Of a DNA stretch of 64,000 nt, positions 1 through 11,120 are shown piece by piece. Numbering within the stretch: the stretch's first letter is position 1; the number at the start of each line of letters is the position of its first letter. The notes below the pieces were generated by a model that worked only from the letters and a program-made list of their open reading frames with translations, did not search any database and was not told the origin of the DNA. This DNA comes from Platerodrilus igneus (taxonomy: Eukaryota; Arthropoda; Insecta; Coleoptera; Lycidae): contig JARFIW010000139.1 of NCBI GenBank assembly GCA_036346225.1, forward strand, positions 1,426,001 through 1,490,000. Reading direction: 5' to 3'. The position numbers and the translations under genes were made by a program.

Positions 1-269
1 CCCACAAGATGAAGTGAGATCAGAGGCTTCATAAATACTGTAAGGTGCCCCCGATCGTCAGTCAGTCTTCGAATTTCATAACTTTAACATTGTTGGCAGT
101 TCAAGCTACTCACCGTAATTTTTAATTATTAATTATTGATTTGTTTACTTCAAATATTTTTGTCAATTTCAATTACTTAATGTTTAATGAATATAAACGT
201 CTAAATTGTTGTAACAGAAATAAGTTGTTTTTGTAATTATACAATTAAACATAAATTTGATACAAGAAT

Positions 270-285
270 TTTTGGCGACCAAATT
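270..285 (+). other. Possible primer binding site
   Basis: The motif TTGGCGACCAAAT follows an AT-rich stretch that could be the end of a 5' LTR and precedes the gag-like region. TGGCGAC at this position is a common primer-binding-site start in Ty3/gypsy elements. The tRNA match is not resolved by eye. Confidence 0.3.
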
Positions 286-1419
286 TTTAAAATAAAGCTC
301 TCAAATGCCCAAAACGTATCTTGCGGTGTAGTTGAGAACTTGAATGCTGTTAGGTGCCCCCATTAAGATAAAGGTTGCTTCTTAGAATAGCTGATATCAC
401 AAGTGTATGATTGCAAGGAGCAAAGTTAAAACCGGTTTACAAAAGGTTGATAGAATAGCTGATAACGAAATCGCAGAAGCTTTGAAGTAGCTGGTTGCAG
501 CTGTTAGCAGTATAAATTGGAACAATGTTACTTTAAAGGATTCTTTTGATCAAATGAACACCGATATTTCTGCTAGTATGAGTAAGTTGAGTGATGAGGT
601 GAATCGTGTATCTGATTCTGTTAGGGAGCAAGTAGAGAGCAATGAAATAGTAATTAATAGCGAGGGAGGAACTATTGTAAACCCGCCAGACGCCAGCGGT
701 ATTCTGACGGGATATCATAACTATATGTCATTGTATAAAAATTTGGGTGTATGAGTTTGTGCTTTTCGTCTGATTACAGGCAATATTTTTTTGAAGCAGG
801 AATACCCAGGACTAGACAGGTTTTTTTAGCGGTTAATAATTTACGTGGTTCGTCCCAAGACTGGGAAATCCCGAAAAAGACGAACGAAAGGTTTTAATGA
901 ATTTAAGGTATCACTTATGAAGCGTTATTGAGTGATGAAGAAAAAACCGATACTTTTCCATAAGATTTAATTTGAATGCTACTAAAGGAGCGGGAGAGCA
1001 GATTATTTTTTAAAGCTGGTAAGGGGAGCAAACTTCTTAACCTTACCTTTGGAACAAAAAAGATTATTTCACTTTTAAAGAATCAATTTTTGAGCGAGAT
1101 GCAAGGTGGAAGTATAAATCGTATCCCCAAAGCGTTAGAAGAGGTATAAGTATACTTAAAGAAATCAAAGTTCTAATAATACTAGTAATCACATAGGTTC
1201 AAGCTGGCGCTAATGCTGATCAAAATGAGGGTGTTCATCAAGGAAATAGTCAGAACGCTTGGAGTCATAACGGTGATAAGAGTAGGAACCTCCAGGTCAA
1301 AATTACTATAAATGATAACGATTATAGTAGTAACAGAAAGGAATAAAGGGGTCAGGATTCAAGTACCATTGACAATTCTACGGGAAATTCACCATCTGCG
1401 ATGGCTACCCTATTTAATA

Positions 1420-1581
1420 AAATTGGACGATGTAAACGAAATCAAATCGGTCGCTGAAACACCAACTATTAAGGCTATGGTTGAAAATATTGACGCAAAA
1501 ATATTGGTAGATTCGGGTAAACAAATTACTTGTGTTTCAATGGATTTTCTGCTAAAAAAATTGCATTGTGTCGATGTTTAA
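1420..1581 (+). pseudogene. Gypsy aspartic protease fragment
   Basis: The translated stretch contains ILVDSGKQITCVS, which fits the LVDSG(A/S) active-site loop of retroviral-type aspartic proteases (the D of DSG is catalytic). It lies between the gag-like region and the reverse transcriptase, as expected for Ty3/gypsy. The flap and the C-terminal ILG-type motif are not visible in the same frame, so the gene is broken. Confidence 0.6.
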
Positions 1582-1999
1582 CGATTACCTTTTACTTCCA
1601 CCATTTTGATAAGTGCTGCTGGAAAGAATTGCACTGTTAAGGACCAATATTATTTGAATTTCAAATTCAAGAAACTTCAGTTAGCGTACCTTTGCATGGT
1701 TCCCAAATTTGATACGAGATGCTATTTTTAGACACAATTTTTTGCAGATTATCAGATTATAATAAATTTTACTAGAAATTGTTTATCTGATATTTTTAAG
1801 GGTAGTGAGGTGTATTAAATTTAGTGTGGAACTAAATTCGGATATTCAATTTACCGTTTGTCACGTTTCTGATAACAGTTGCAATGAGTTTAGTTTAAAA
1901 GCAGACAATTCCGTTCAAGATATCGCTTATTAAAGAAGTAGTAAATCGGGCAGAGTTTCTCTTGGGAAGAAAAGAAATAGTTTGCATAAGTTATTGGTG

Positions 2000-2520
2000 T
2001 ATCACAGACCAGTATTTTCGGACGAGCCAGGTCGGGCATACGTCTATTCCATAAAATCGAATTGTGGGATGATATCCTTTTGTTGTCGGGTCTTATCCCG
2101 TTACATACGCATATAAAGAAGATGCAAAGCGGCAGATAGAAGAGATAATAACGTGGGATATAATTGAGGCTAACAGAAGCGAATATATAAGTCCGTTGGT
2201 GGTTGTTAAAAAAAGGATGGAATCGTAAGGATTTGTAGAAATTTACTGGATTCCTATATGAAGAAAAAGCGTATGTTTTTAAAAAGAATATTTAATTGAT
2301 TTAAATACTATATTTGAAAAGCTGGAAGTTGCCAGTATAACAATAAAATTTAAAAGGTGCAGTTCTGCTAGAAAATATATTGTTTTCCTGGGTCATATCA
2401 TTTCAGCTGAAGGAGTGGCGGTGGATGCATCCCGAGCAGAAGCTATTAATTCGTTTCTGGTGCCGCGGAATATCTGGCACTTAAGAGGTTTTTGGGTAAT
2501 CGTTAAATACAAGAGTAGGT
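2000..2520 (+). pseudogene. Gypsy reverse transcriptase fragment
   Basis: Pieces in different frames read HRPVFSDEPGRAYVYS, then a stretch with EDAKRQIEE and SEYISPLVVVKK, then IVFLGHIISAEGV. These are the N-terminal approach, the fingers region and the post-thumb 'FLGHII' motif of Ty3/gypsy reverse transcriptases. The YIDD catalytic box that should lie between them is missing, which suggests a deletion of roughly 300 bases near 2280-2340. Non-functional. Confidence 0.65.
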
Positions 2521-2639
2521 TTTGCAAAAAGCTAACGGAATTAACGTGGCCGTTGTTAAAACTTTTAAAAAAGGGTGTCCGATAGTGTTGGGGTTTAAAA
2601 CAGTGGGAGGCTTTTGAAAAAAAAATAGATTAGCTCTTC

Positions 2640-3040
2640 TATAGATTGTCATGTTGAAGCAACCGCATTTTGCTCGTGCGTTTTTTATTCAAACAGGTAC
2701 CTCGGATATAGGTCTGGGGGTTATCTATTTCAGATTAATCCGAAAACTTCAGAGGAGATAATTGCATTCGCCAGTCGTACGTTACACGATTCTGAAACTG
2801 GATACTGTATAACAGTATTGCAGTATTGCGTTTCTTGCAGCGTTGGTAAGTATTTGTATTTATGACGTTAATTAACACTAATTATGGTTCACAAGTCCTT
2901 GTCATTTTTAATGTCGTACAGATTGTTGAATTCGCAATTAACAAGGTGGGTGGTATATATCCAAAAATACGCTTTTAGTATTGCCCATTGCGCGGGTGAG
3001 AAGAACGTTCTCGCAGATACATTATCCCGGTGTCCAATCA
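2640..3040 (+). pseudogene. Gypsy RNase H fragment
   Basis: Translation gives LKQPHFARAFFIQT then SDIGLGV, and further on SRTLHDSETGY and IAHCAGEKNVLADTLSRCP. These correspond to the D-x-S-xx-G-x-G start, the 'S+xL+xxExxY' middle and the 'G..N..AD.LSR' end of gypsy-type RNase H. The first catalytic region is frameshifted relative to the last; the final 156-codon stretch (2884-3354) is open. Confidence 0.7.
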
Positions 3041-3354
3041 AGAAAGGAGGTGAGTCGAAAAACCTTCAAGGGGTTTCGGTCGAAATTTGTGTGTTCAAAA
3101 ATCCGATTTTGTGTCAAGAGGTTGAGTTGAGCATGGGAAATATTTTTGAGGAGCTGGGAAAGGACGAATTTTATCGTAATATAAAAGCAGAATTATCTAA
3201 AGTGGAAGTTTCCATTATGCCTTTTTTATTATCATTCATTACCAAGTATATTTGTATTAGTAAAGGCAAATTCATAAACCTCTGGTGTAGCGTAGGCCAC
3301 TATCGCAGTACTTCCCCCATTGTTGGTTTTTATACTACAGATATGTTCATATAA
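3041..3354 (+). pseudogene. Start of gypsy integrase region
   Basis: In frame with the RNase H end, the ORF continues through ELGKDEFYRNIKAELSKVE and ISKGKFINLW to a GHYRSTSPIVGFYTTDMFI-like end. Spacing and sequence resemble the linker and the approach to the HHCC zinc domain of gypsy integrases. The HHCC core and DDE domain are absent, so the element is truncated here. Confidence 0.45.
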
Positions 3355-3360
3355 GCGTAT

Positions 3361-4008
3361 TGCTTAGAATTTCCAATATATAAACCAGGACATTATATAC
3401 AATTGATCATGTATATCGCGGGCGTTCTATTTTTGTGGCCCATTATAGATTTAAGTGTTAAAAATAACTATCTTGGTCAATTTTTTAATGTTATAAATTT
3501 TTGTTTATTAGTGGTAACATTATCATATGTTTTATGGATTTTTCTTTTATTTGTTCTATAAGATTTTAGAGAAATTTTATTCTAGTAGATTTATTTTTTT
3601 CTACTCATATTTACAATGTGACAGTTGTACTGCTCGTTATACGCTATTTAATAGTTATTTATAATATTTAAAGTATTCAGCTCAGAAAGAACTAAATTAG
3701 AGGAAACATTCAATTTTTGCTAGGCGATTATCAGTCGTATTTAGTAAAACTCGCAAAAGAGAACACCTGAAAAACGAAATAATCGGTGTACCAGATCAAT
3801 TTTGTTCATGCACTAACTGTTTGTACTAATTAAAATTATCAGTTGGCAACCTCCTTCTTTAAGGACATTAACTTTCAAAAATTTCAAAAATTATTTTTAA
3901 TATCATACGATTTCATTAACTGAAATAGCAACTTCAAAGCTTCTCGGTTACCAAGATTTATGTTAATATGTAACTGACTGCAATTCAACATACAATTGTT
4001 TCATACAG
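3361..4008. other. AT-rich interval, no gene seen
   Basis: No open frame with recognisable content. It separates the 3'-truncated gypsy element from the first mariner-family fragment. Confidence 0.4.
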
Positions 4009-4500
4009 GCTAATTCAAATTCGACGGCCACAATGGGAATCTCGCTTATTAATGGAGATAGAAGGTATGTTTAAATTCGGCAAAGTTGCTAAATTTTACA
4101 TTAATTAATAATTTGCAAAGCAATTTAACATATTTCATTTCCAGATATTTCTAAAAATGTAGAAACTGAATTTCTGTATTTTATTTTTAGTGGCGTTATT
4201 TCAAATAATATTAAAAATTTAAAAGCACGTTCTCATGGTCATTCTTTAGCTCCTATCGAATAGCCTAATTCAATTTGTTAGAAAACGTTTCGTCGTTACT
4301 TGACCACCATCAACTATCTTATTTCTTATGGACGCCATTTTGGTTTTTTGTACATTCGGATTCACCAATTTTTTCTAATTATAGTAGTGAATGACAGGTA
4401 ACAGAAAGCTTTTTAAACAATGACTTATTCGTAAATAATAGTATTTTAATACTTAAAAATGAAAACGTAAAACAACCTTTTATAACTTCAGTGATTTAAC
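4009..4500 (-). mobile_element. Partial 3'-end copy of the mariner-family element
   Basis: This block is homologous by eye to 11515-12000, starting at a shared AGGCT(A/G)ATTCAAATTC and running on through ACCATCAACT and TTCTTATGGACGCC to AGTATTTTAATAC. It contains the terminal inverted repeat of the mariner-like family plus about 300 bases that lie outside that repeat. The transposase is absent. Strand is given as that of the transposase in the matching fuller copy. Confidence 0.6.
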
Positions 4501-5007
4501 AAAGGAACAATTGTAACGAATACAATTACCTGCTTCATAAATGTACGCTTTTGTTCTAAATATTTATTTAACAAATATCCCTTACTAAAGAGAAAATATT
4601 AAATTCCTATTGTAGCAATATATTACCAATTCGTTACTTAGAGCTCCACCTATATCTAAGGACTTGAAGTAAAATTTAAGTTTTCTTTTATCTGTGTATG
4701 TGTTGATACAACATACCAATTCTGCGCGTGCTTGAATAATAAAATTGCCTCGTGGTCAAGGTTCATCATTTAACGTCCGAATGTAATCAGCTAAGCAAGT
4801 GTTGAAACGTAGGCCAGCAGGTTTGATAAAACATGCCGTCCCAGAGGCAGGTGAAATGGTGTCGACATATACCATAGCATCAATAAGTAGTTGAATCGAC
4901 CTAGTGTGACTTTGAAATTCACATCATCTACGGTAGGTGAATAATTTTCAATTTTACATCCAAATCATTTCTTCGATTCTTTCCTGCGCAAACAAAAATG
5001 TAGATAC

Positions 5008-5240
5008 AATATTGAAACGCAAATTTAAGTTGATTGCTATAGAATATCGAAGCAACTTTTAGGTCCAATTTTGAAACGCAAATTTTATGTAATTACAGTA
5101 TCAAAACAAGTTTTATGTGATACAGTATTGAAACGCAAGCACGTAATGTATAAAGTATTGGAGCGATAAATCTTATGTATATAATCGTTATGGAACACAG
5201 AAGCACAATTTTTTGTTATGCTGTATTGAAAGTCCAAAGT
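5008..5240. repeat. Degenerate ~45-bp direct repeats (TTGAAACGCAA units)
   Basis: The phrase ATTGAAACGCAA or a near match recurs at 5012, 5072 and 5127, each followed by a TTTTATGT-like run. Spacing is irregular (about 40-60 bases). It looks like a decayed minisatellite. Confidence 0.5.
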
Positions 5241-5461
5241 TTCAGATGTTGCTATGGAGTATGGTGGAATTTTCCGTAAATTTTGTTTTGTTTAGAAGTC
5301 AAGCCGTAGAGCCTTACAAGTGCAAGCCGCGCGCACCTGTTGTCGTAAGTACTCAAGATGCTTGACGAACTCTGATGCCTAACGGATTGTTTGTGGTGAG
5401 TCATCTCCAATTTTAATTCAATTTTCTTTTCACGGAATCGTTACTGGAAATGTAATAATAA

Positions 5462-5548
5462 TTTTTGTAAATTTTATATGGTCATTTAAATTGGTACACG
5501 TAACTTTTGTAAATTTTATATGGTCATTTGGATTGGTACACGTAACTT
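5462..5548. repeat. 43-bp tandem duplication
   Basis: Two adjacent near-identical copies of a unit containing TTTGTAAATTTTATATGG and ending GGTACACGTAAC, differing at about two positions. Noncoding. Confidence 0.75.
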
Positions 5549-6509
5549 TTGTTCAGAATTCAGTAGTTGGATATTGCATGAACGTTCTTATGAACACGAA
5601 GAATTTTCTATAAGATAACTATATTTGAATTTACAAGGTTATACTAAAATGTATCCGTAACTAAGCACGTGACATGTTAATAGTTGTTTGTCACATTATA
5701 AATTATAATTTTTTTTTGGACAGCATACTTGAAGTAGGGATTAGTTCAAACCATAAGTATTTTTGACCTTTGATTCCATCAATTAAATTAATTAAAAATG
5801 GAGTTCTACAATTTAAGGAAAGTCAAACTTTTAATCAATTAAATGTAAACCCAAACAGGATCCTATTTAGGTATCAAATACAAATTGTAGACTAATAACG
5901 AAAATACTATATTTCTTCTAGAGAACTATAACAAATTTATAATTATAAAATTCATACAAACAATCAGAGACTACTCCCAGACATTATTAAAAGTAGATAT
6001 CTCAAAAATTTCAATACGTATAAAATTGTATAAATGATGTATATATTTTTTTTGTAAATCAATAGAAAGAGTAATAAGTTGTTTTAAAGCTTTCTTTCAT
6101 TGAAGTCTACAATAATTTTTCTATAGAAGCAAGCAACCATAGTTATAAAATTTTTGTAGTGAAGAAGCATAGATTATCGATATTGTGTTTAAAAAAATTT
6201 TTGAGGTTTAATCTTAACTAGGTAATCTTGTTGGAATTTATTTTTTTTTGTGATAAATTGACTAGGCTCTTATGTAGCCCTAGCTCTAAAATGTTAAGAA
6301 GTAATTAAATCTTCAGATAGTACGAAATCGTCGTTCCAATTCCAGTTTGCAGTCACAAGTAAGTATTATATTTTTATGTTTTGCTCGTTAAGGCTATATT
6401 TTTTTCTTTTTGAAGATTCCCGTATCTTATCTTCGGATTGTTTCTCTTTATAGTTATTATTATTAAGATACGGTGGCGTTCATTAAAAATTATTTTACTA
6501 TCGTATACC

Positions 6510-6690
6510 ATCCTACGACCTTGGCTCATAGCTCTGTCCTAAGTTGAAGAAGCTTAGGTGGCTGGAAGATCTCTTCATAGGGTCCTTTTTTTACTTAAAG
6601 CCATTTTCCATCCTCTTTACCCTGGGCTTAAACCTTAGACAGGAACCCCTCATAATTAATTGAGGCTCTGCCGCCTATAAGGTAGAGTAA
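6510..6690. repeat. Dispersed repeat, inverted relative to ~21290-21480
   Basis: The reverse complement contains AAGCCCAGGGTAAAG then GATGGAAAATGGC, and further on GAGCTATGAGCCAAGGTC. The same ordered phrases occur on the plus strand near 21358-21480 (AAGCCCAAGGTAAAG, GGATGGAAAACGGC, GATCATGAGCTTGGGTC). The family is not recognised. Confidence 0.5.
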
Positions 6691-6732
6691 ATACACTATA
6701 TACATCTCTATAGAAGAAATAAGGTAACACAA

Positions 6733-6915
6733 TAACTGACCATCATCAACTTTCTTTATTTCTTATATGTGCCTATTTGTGTTTTGGTACATTCTAATAC
6801 AGCTATTATTCTGATTACAATTATGTATGTTAAGTAACAAAAAGCTTTTAAAACAATGGCTTTCTCATCAATATCGGTATTTTAGAACTACTGTTAATAT
6901 TTAAACAACGCATTA
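6733..6915. repeat. Left terminal inverted repeat, mariner copy 1
   Basis: Matches, inverted, the copy 1 right end (9830-10025) and the outer ends of copy 2 (11815-12000 and 13190-13378). Landmarks are CCATCATCAAC, TTTCTTAT, GTACATTC and AAAAAGCTTTTAAAAC. Confidence 0.65.
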
Positions 6916-6933
6916 TTTCTAGTAGTAGTAAAT

Positions 6934-8004
6934 ATGCGTTTTAGTCATATCGAGAAACGAGATATGTTGCGTGTTTTTAATTCCTCTTGTCAAAATTCAA
7001 CAATAAGTGCCGAAAGATTGTATTCAGAACGACAACAACCGAATCGTACTACTATATTGCTGATACTTGATACGAACTTAGCCAAATAGGGATCGTTTAC
7101 TAAACCTCGTAATACTTATGACAACAGAAATTTGAATAATAACCAGCAAGATATTTTACAAATGGTAAACCATAAAACTAAAATACTTTTTACTAATCTC
7201 GTAGCTGACAATTTTGTTGTTTAAATAAATAATATTCTTTCAACATCCACACGTGAAGTAGCTGTTGAATTAAACATACCGCTGACACAAGTTTGTAGAA
7301 CTTTACGTGCAAATAAGTATAAACCATACAGGATTTATGTCATAAGCTGGAGATACCATTCGGCGGCTAGAATATTGCAATTGGCTGTTAGGAATGCTAA
7401 ATAATGATAAGGATTTCTTGAAGAAAATCATTTGGTCTGACGAATTTAAATTTACAAATGCTGGTATTTTTAATCGTAATACTGAACATTACTGGGCAGT
7501 AGAAAAATCCAAGACAAAATCGGTAAAGAAGACTTCAGCAGCTTTTTGGCATAAATATTTGGGTGGGTATCTTAAATGGCCGTTTAATTGGACCATTCAT
7601 GTATGAGGAATTATTAAATGGAGAAAGATATTTGAATCTTCTTTGCGCACAAATATCCATGTATTTGGATGACATTTCGTTAAATCAACATAGGCATTTG
7701 TGGTAGCAACATGACGCTGCACCAGCGCATAATGCAGTAATTGTCAAAGAATATCTACACCAAGAATTTCCCAGCGTTGCAAGGAAATGGTGGAATAGTT
7801 GCATGGCCTGCTAGATCCCCGAATCTAACACCATTACACCACTTTTTATAGGTAACTGTCAAAAATCAAATTTACAAAGAACCCTCTAGAAACGTGGACG
7901 AACTTAAAACATGAATTATACCTGCATTTGACGCTATTCCTACAAGGTCCATTGAATGAGCTATGCTAAATGCAAAAAAGCGTGCACAATTGTGCGTTAA
8001 TATA
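6934..8004 (+). pseudogene. Mariner-like DDE transposase (copy 1, broken)
   Basis: The N-terminus from the ATG at 6934 reads MRFSHIEKRDMLRVFNSS and resembles the DUF4817-type helix-turn-helix found in insect Tc1/mariner-related transposases. It ends in a stop after LLILDTNLAK. The catalytic core follows in pieces: KIIWSDEFKFTNAGIFNRN (first Asp) at about 7420-7480, a QHDAAPAHNA motif (second Asp) at 7705-7735, and SPNLTPLHHFL at 7815-7850, where the third acidic residue reads Asn. Stops and frameshifts separate the pieces. Non-functional. Confidence 0.75.
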
Positions 8005-8434
8005 AATTGTAACGTGCATTTTTATAGCGTAACATTTTACGCATTTTCCCAATTAGTAAATACATTTCGGTAACTACTATTTCTATATTTTATATTTATT
8101 AACTCCTTAGGCGAATGCGTCGTATTATAATGAGTGGATTGCATCGTTCTTGTCTTGCCGTTCGTATAAATTTTGTTCCTTATGTGGATATACAAGTCTA
8201 GATAATAGACGATAAGAGGTTGTTATAGCAACGAGTTGAATAAACAGATGAGCAGTTGTAGTTTGTTCTTGGTTTCTATATATTAATTACGTTGAAAATA
8301 CTGTTTCTTCTTTGCTTTGACAATAGCGAGAATTAATGCGGTAACAATTTTCGAATTGTTCATGAACAAGCACGGCACGATTTTAGTTGTTTTTCTGGTG
8401 AAATAAAAGTTGTATATTAACTGTAGTAAGTGTA

Positions 8435-8932
8435 GTGCTAATTCCGATTGAAGTAGTATGGTTGATAGGCGAACGTGTTTGGTCGACGCACGTGTTTTAC
8501 GGAACATTTGACGGACTTACTTTAGTGATACACGTGCTTTACTCATTGTGGTTTTTTTTTTTGGTGCTTTGTCTTTTGATATTTAAACTGTGGGTGCGAT
8601 CCAGTTTCGCGGTCCTTTTTTTCTTTATCAGAGTAGTGCATACTTTGGATTATCCAAATACAGTTGATACTGTAGTTTCTGAATTTTGTAACCCCAAAGA
8701 ATCCAAAACAGATCATTGTTTGCGCAAATTTCGTTATTTGCGAAATATAACAGATTACCGGTTTACAAAGGTATTGGTTGAAGTTTCTCACTGCTTTTTG
8801 GATGTTTATGAAAATAATTTACATTTGGTCCCAGTTGAAATTAAACTAGTGCTACAGAATATTTCGAAATTATTGTCTCAGGAAATAGAATTAACAAGAA
8901 ATTTATCAATGCCACATAGTTCCGTCGCGTGA
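8435..8932 (+). CDS. Open frame of unknown function inside the LTR-element insert
   Basis: A 165-codon open frame with no ATG at its first codon. It contains hydrophobic stretches (for example VIHVLYSLWFFFLVLCLLIF) and then a more polar second half with CLRKFRYLRNITDYRFTK. No family recognised. It may be chance openness in a GT-rich LTR or leader region. Low confidence as a gene. Confidence 0.15.
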   Translation: MLIPIEVVWLIGERVWSTHVFYGTFDGLTLVIHVLYSLWFFFLVLCLLIFKLWVRSSFAVLFFFIRVVHTLDYPNTVDTVVSEFCNPKESKTDHCLRKFRYLRNITDYRFTKVLVEVSHCFLDVYENNLHLVPVEIKLVLQNISKLLSQEIELTRNLSMPHSSVA

Positions 8933-9735
8933 TAATGTCTGCTGCTAACACCAGTGAAATACGTAGGTGTGATTAGGGTAACGTGTGATAAGTTCCATCA
9001 ACACCCTCCCAGTCAAGGGTGAAGTGCTGCGTTAGTGCCGGACATCGTGAATCCCACACTTCAATTGCAAGGAAGCGTTACTGAAGGACCTTTTGTAAGT
9101 TGAACTATTTCCTACTTGTTCTTACTGTAAATATCTATCCGTTGTTTTGCTATATCTTTGTCGTTCGGATATCTTTTACAATAGAATTGCATGCTATTAA
9201 GAAACAAAAAAAAAAAAAGAGAAACAAAACAAATTAGTTTGAGTAATTCGAATATTTGGACAGGAAAGAAAAAAAAATCAATGCTACTGGATTGCTCATA
9301 TCAATTGTGTCTTATCTATTTATCTTTTGTTAACATTTTGTCTGATTTATGTTTAATTGGTGTGTGAGGAAACGTTTCTGCTACTCCCCAATATTACCTC
9401 ACTTTGTACTAAAAATTTGTGTATTGCTTTTACCGTTGTTACATTATATAGATTATCTAAACAGTTTTTTTTACATTCTACAAAGTACTGAACAATCTAT
9501 GCTAGATCAGCATGCTATGCTTTTTCTTTATTTCAGGTTTGCAGGACTAATTTTTTTTTATTGCAGGTTTACTATTCTAATTTTTTTTTTGCAGGTATTG
9601 TTACTAACTCCTTACGGTCGCGTACATTGTATGTGGGTCTGCTTTCTGCAACCCCCCCTAATCTCCGAATGAGCCCGGTCATTTCTTTGATTTTCTTGGT
9701 GTTACGCACGGCTACGAGCCAACGTAGCATAAATT

Positions 9736-9750
9736 TGGCGCCCAACGTGG
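9736..9750 (+). other. tRNA-Lys-type primer binding site
   Basis: TGGCGCCCAACGTGG is the complement of the 3' end of tRNA-Lys(CTT), the primer used by foamy viruses and by some insect gypsy-group elements such as Osvaldo. It lies about 1.73 kb after the TGTAACG start of the insert. Confidence 0.6.
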
Positions 9751-9829
9751 CTGCCTCGAGAAACGTAACAAAATGGTCAGCTGTATGAGCATTTATTGTA
9801 ATTATTGTTTGGTCAGTACATCACTTGCA

Positions 9830-10042
9830 ACAGTGGTTTACACTTATCATATTTTTAATTTGGTATTAAAATACTATTATTTACGAATAAGTCATTGTTT
9901 AAAAGGCTTTTTGCTACCTCTCATACCCTACTATAATCAGAAGAAATTGATGAATCCGAATGTACAAAAACCAAATTGCGTCCATAAGAAATAAGAAAGT
10001 TGATGATAATCAGGTGACGACTAAAAGTTTTTTAACAAATAA
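9830..10042. repeat. Right terminal inverted repeat, mariner copy 1
   Basis: Reverse complement of the family end, with landmarks GGATTCATCAATTTCTTC, GACGCAATTTGG, TTTCTTAT and ATGATAATCAGGTGACG. A further 20 or so bases (ACTAAAAGTTTTTTAACAAA) are also shared, inverted, with the flank of copy 2. Confidence 0.65.
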
Positions 10043-10300
10043 CGAAAAAAGGCACTTTGACTTTGAGAAGCTAAAAGATAAAAATATCCACGAAAAATTT
10101 CAAAAAAAGTCAAATGAATTGCTGAAAGATATCAGGAAAATTTCTGATACTAAGGAAGTAGAAACAGAATGGAATAACATTAAATCCAGTTTAGACATGG
10201 CGGGGCAGAGATATTCTGGGGTATACACGAAAAATAAGAAACCATGGATAACAAAGAATATCCTGATATCATGTATTAAGAAATGCAAAATTTAAAAAGA
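10043..10300 (+). pseudogene. Fragment of RTE-like LINE ORF2
   Basis: Nearly the same as 16506-16750 of the RTE-like LINE, from AAAAAGGCACTTTGACTTTG to the AACCATGGATAACAAAG region. The translation includes LKDIRKISDTKEVETEWNN. This is the linker between endonuclease and reverse transcriptase, truncated on both sides, and it abuts the mariner end directly. Confidence 0.8.
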
Positions 10301-10589
10301 CTGTGGAGTAAGAGCAAGTAAGTAAAACAGTATGTGTGAAATTTAAACAACTGGTATGGCTCTGGTTGCACCTACAAGTCACTTGCAAGAGAATTTTCAG
10401 TTCCCTTATAGTGCAATAAAATACATTTGTGTGAGAAAACGTCATTTGCGTTGGAAAGATTTTAAATTAATTAATGCAGTAGCGTTTGCTACTAAATTTA
10501 TTTAATTTCAAGTCTCTGCAAAGGTGCGACTTTATAATATACTTATATATTTAGCTATAATACGCTGCTCTTAGATACTACAGATCGAT
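10301..10589. other. No gene seen
   Basis: AT-rich sequence between the LINE fragment and the minus-strand mariner pseudogene. Confidence 0.4.
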
Positions 10590-11120
10590 TAAGTTTCACG
10601 TGTAGAGTGACTCCTTTTCTATGACATACAGAGTCGCACCAAAAATCCATCTGCGCTGCTGTTGAAACCCGTTTTTGAATCCTTTCTCGAAAAAGTTGTG
10701 TGCATACCGTAGTAATTCCTTCACTGCCACTTTTACCTCGTCTGTTATCAAATTGTCATCCCGGAAGTATTCTCTGTATTAAATGAATCACACAGAGTTC
10801 AGAATGATCCAAATCCGGATTGTACGGAAGATAAGGGAGTGCGAACCAGTTGAAATTGCCAATTACCTGATTTATTGAAAAAGAAGTGCAAAGTCGCGCA
10901 TTGTAATGCTGAATGTATCCCTGATGACATACGTTTCTGGAGCGTCTTAATGTACCACTCGCTGTTGCACACCTGTGTTCCAAAAAAATCAAGGAAAGCG
11001 ATACTCGTGTTACTACGATTTTCTGTGCTGATTAGGTTTCGTCTTCTATTATCAGATCGTAAAGAAGTGTCCTTATCGAATTCGAACGCTTAAAGCAGAT
11101 CCAATCAAACACCTACCGTT
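10590..11120 (-). pseudogene. Second type of mariner transposase, C-terminal half, broken
   Basis: Read on the minus strand, the sequence gives IQHYNARLCTSFSINQVIG, then FALPYLPYNPDLDHSELC and IQRILPG. This matches the mariner pattern of a second-Asp region with NARPHT, then PPYSPDLAPxDYxLF and a final LxG. The third catalytic residue is in the NPDLD motif. A degraded C-terminal tail continues to about 10590. It is unlike the DUF4817-type elements on either side. The N-terminal half may run on in scraps to about 11400. Confidence 0.65.

Larger units (their letters stand above)
1..3360 (+). mobile_element. Degenerate Ty3/gypsy LTR retrotransposon
   Basis: Order along the plus strand matches a gypsy pol gene: a protease scrap, then reverse transcriptase, RNase H and the start of the integrase zinc region. 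Every domain is broken by stops and frameshifts. A possible primer binding site starting TGGCGACC lies near 273, so the first ~265 bases may be the end of a 5' LTR; I could not find a matching 3' LTR. The 550-1300 stretch would be the gag region and shows only short open pieces. An internal deletion is likely around 2280-2340, where the middle of the reverse transcriptase is missing. A dead copy. Confidence 0.75.
4501..6509. other. AT-rich interval with short direct repeats
   Basis: No convincing coding sequence. Two local duplications are visible: degenerate units containing TATTGAAACGCAA spread over 5008-5160, and a 43-base tandem duplication containing TTTTATATGGTCATTT at about 5462-5548. 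A GTGAGT after 5390 resembles a splice donor but has no supporting frame. Confidence 0.4.
8009..9805 (+). mobile_element. LTR-retroelement fragment inserted in mariner copy 1
   Basis: Comparison with mariner copy 2 shows that everything between the GCGTTAATATAAATTG and TTTGGTCAGTACATC phrases is extra here. The insert begins TGTAACG, a plausible LTR start, and near its end contains TGGCGCCCAACGTGG (9736-9750), a 15-base match to the complement of the tRNA-Lys(CTT) 3' end. A TATA-like box near 8169 and AATAAA near 8242 fit an LTR. The insert also has intron-like signals: GTAAGT at 9098 and two TTTGCAG acceptors at 9560-9596. No gag or pol is present. The LTR boundaries are not resolved. Confidence 0.5.
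6733..10042 (+). mobile_element. Mariner-like element copy 1, split by an LTR-element insertion
   Basis: The left end carries ACTGACCATCATCAAC and the right end, reverse-complemented, carries CACCTGATTATCATCAAC followed by TTTCTTATTTCTTAT. The two ends form imperfect inverted repeats of about 170-200 bases. The transposase lies at 6934-8004. The body is interrupted between about 8009 and 9805 by retroelement sequence; comparison with copy 2 at 11515-13380 shows the uninterrupted order. The right end abuts an RTE LINE fragment at ~10043. Confidence 0.7.

Noticed and set aside
5008..5240. CRISPR-like spacing of TTGAAACGCAA repeats
   Set aside because: Unit lengths and spacers are irregular, copies are diverged, and the genome is eukaryotic.
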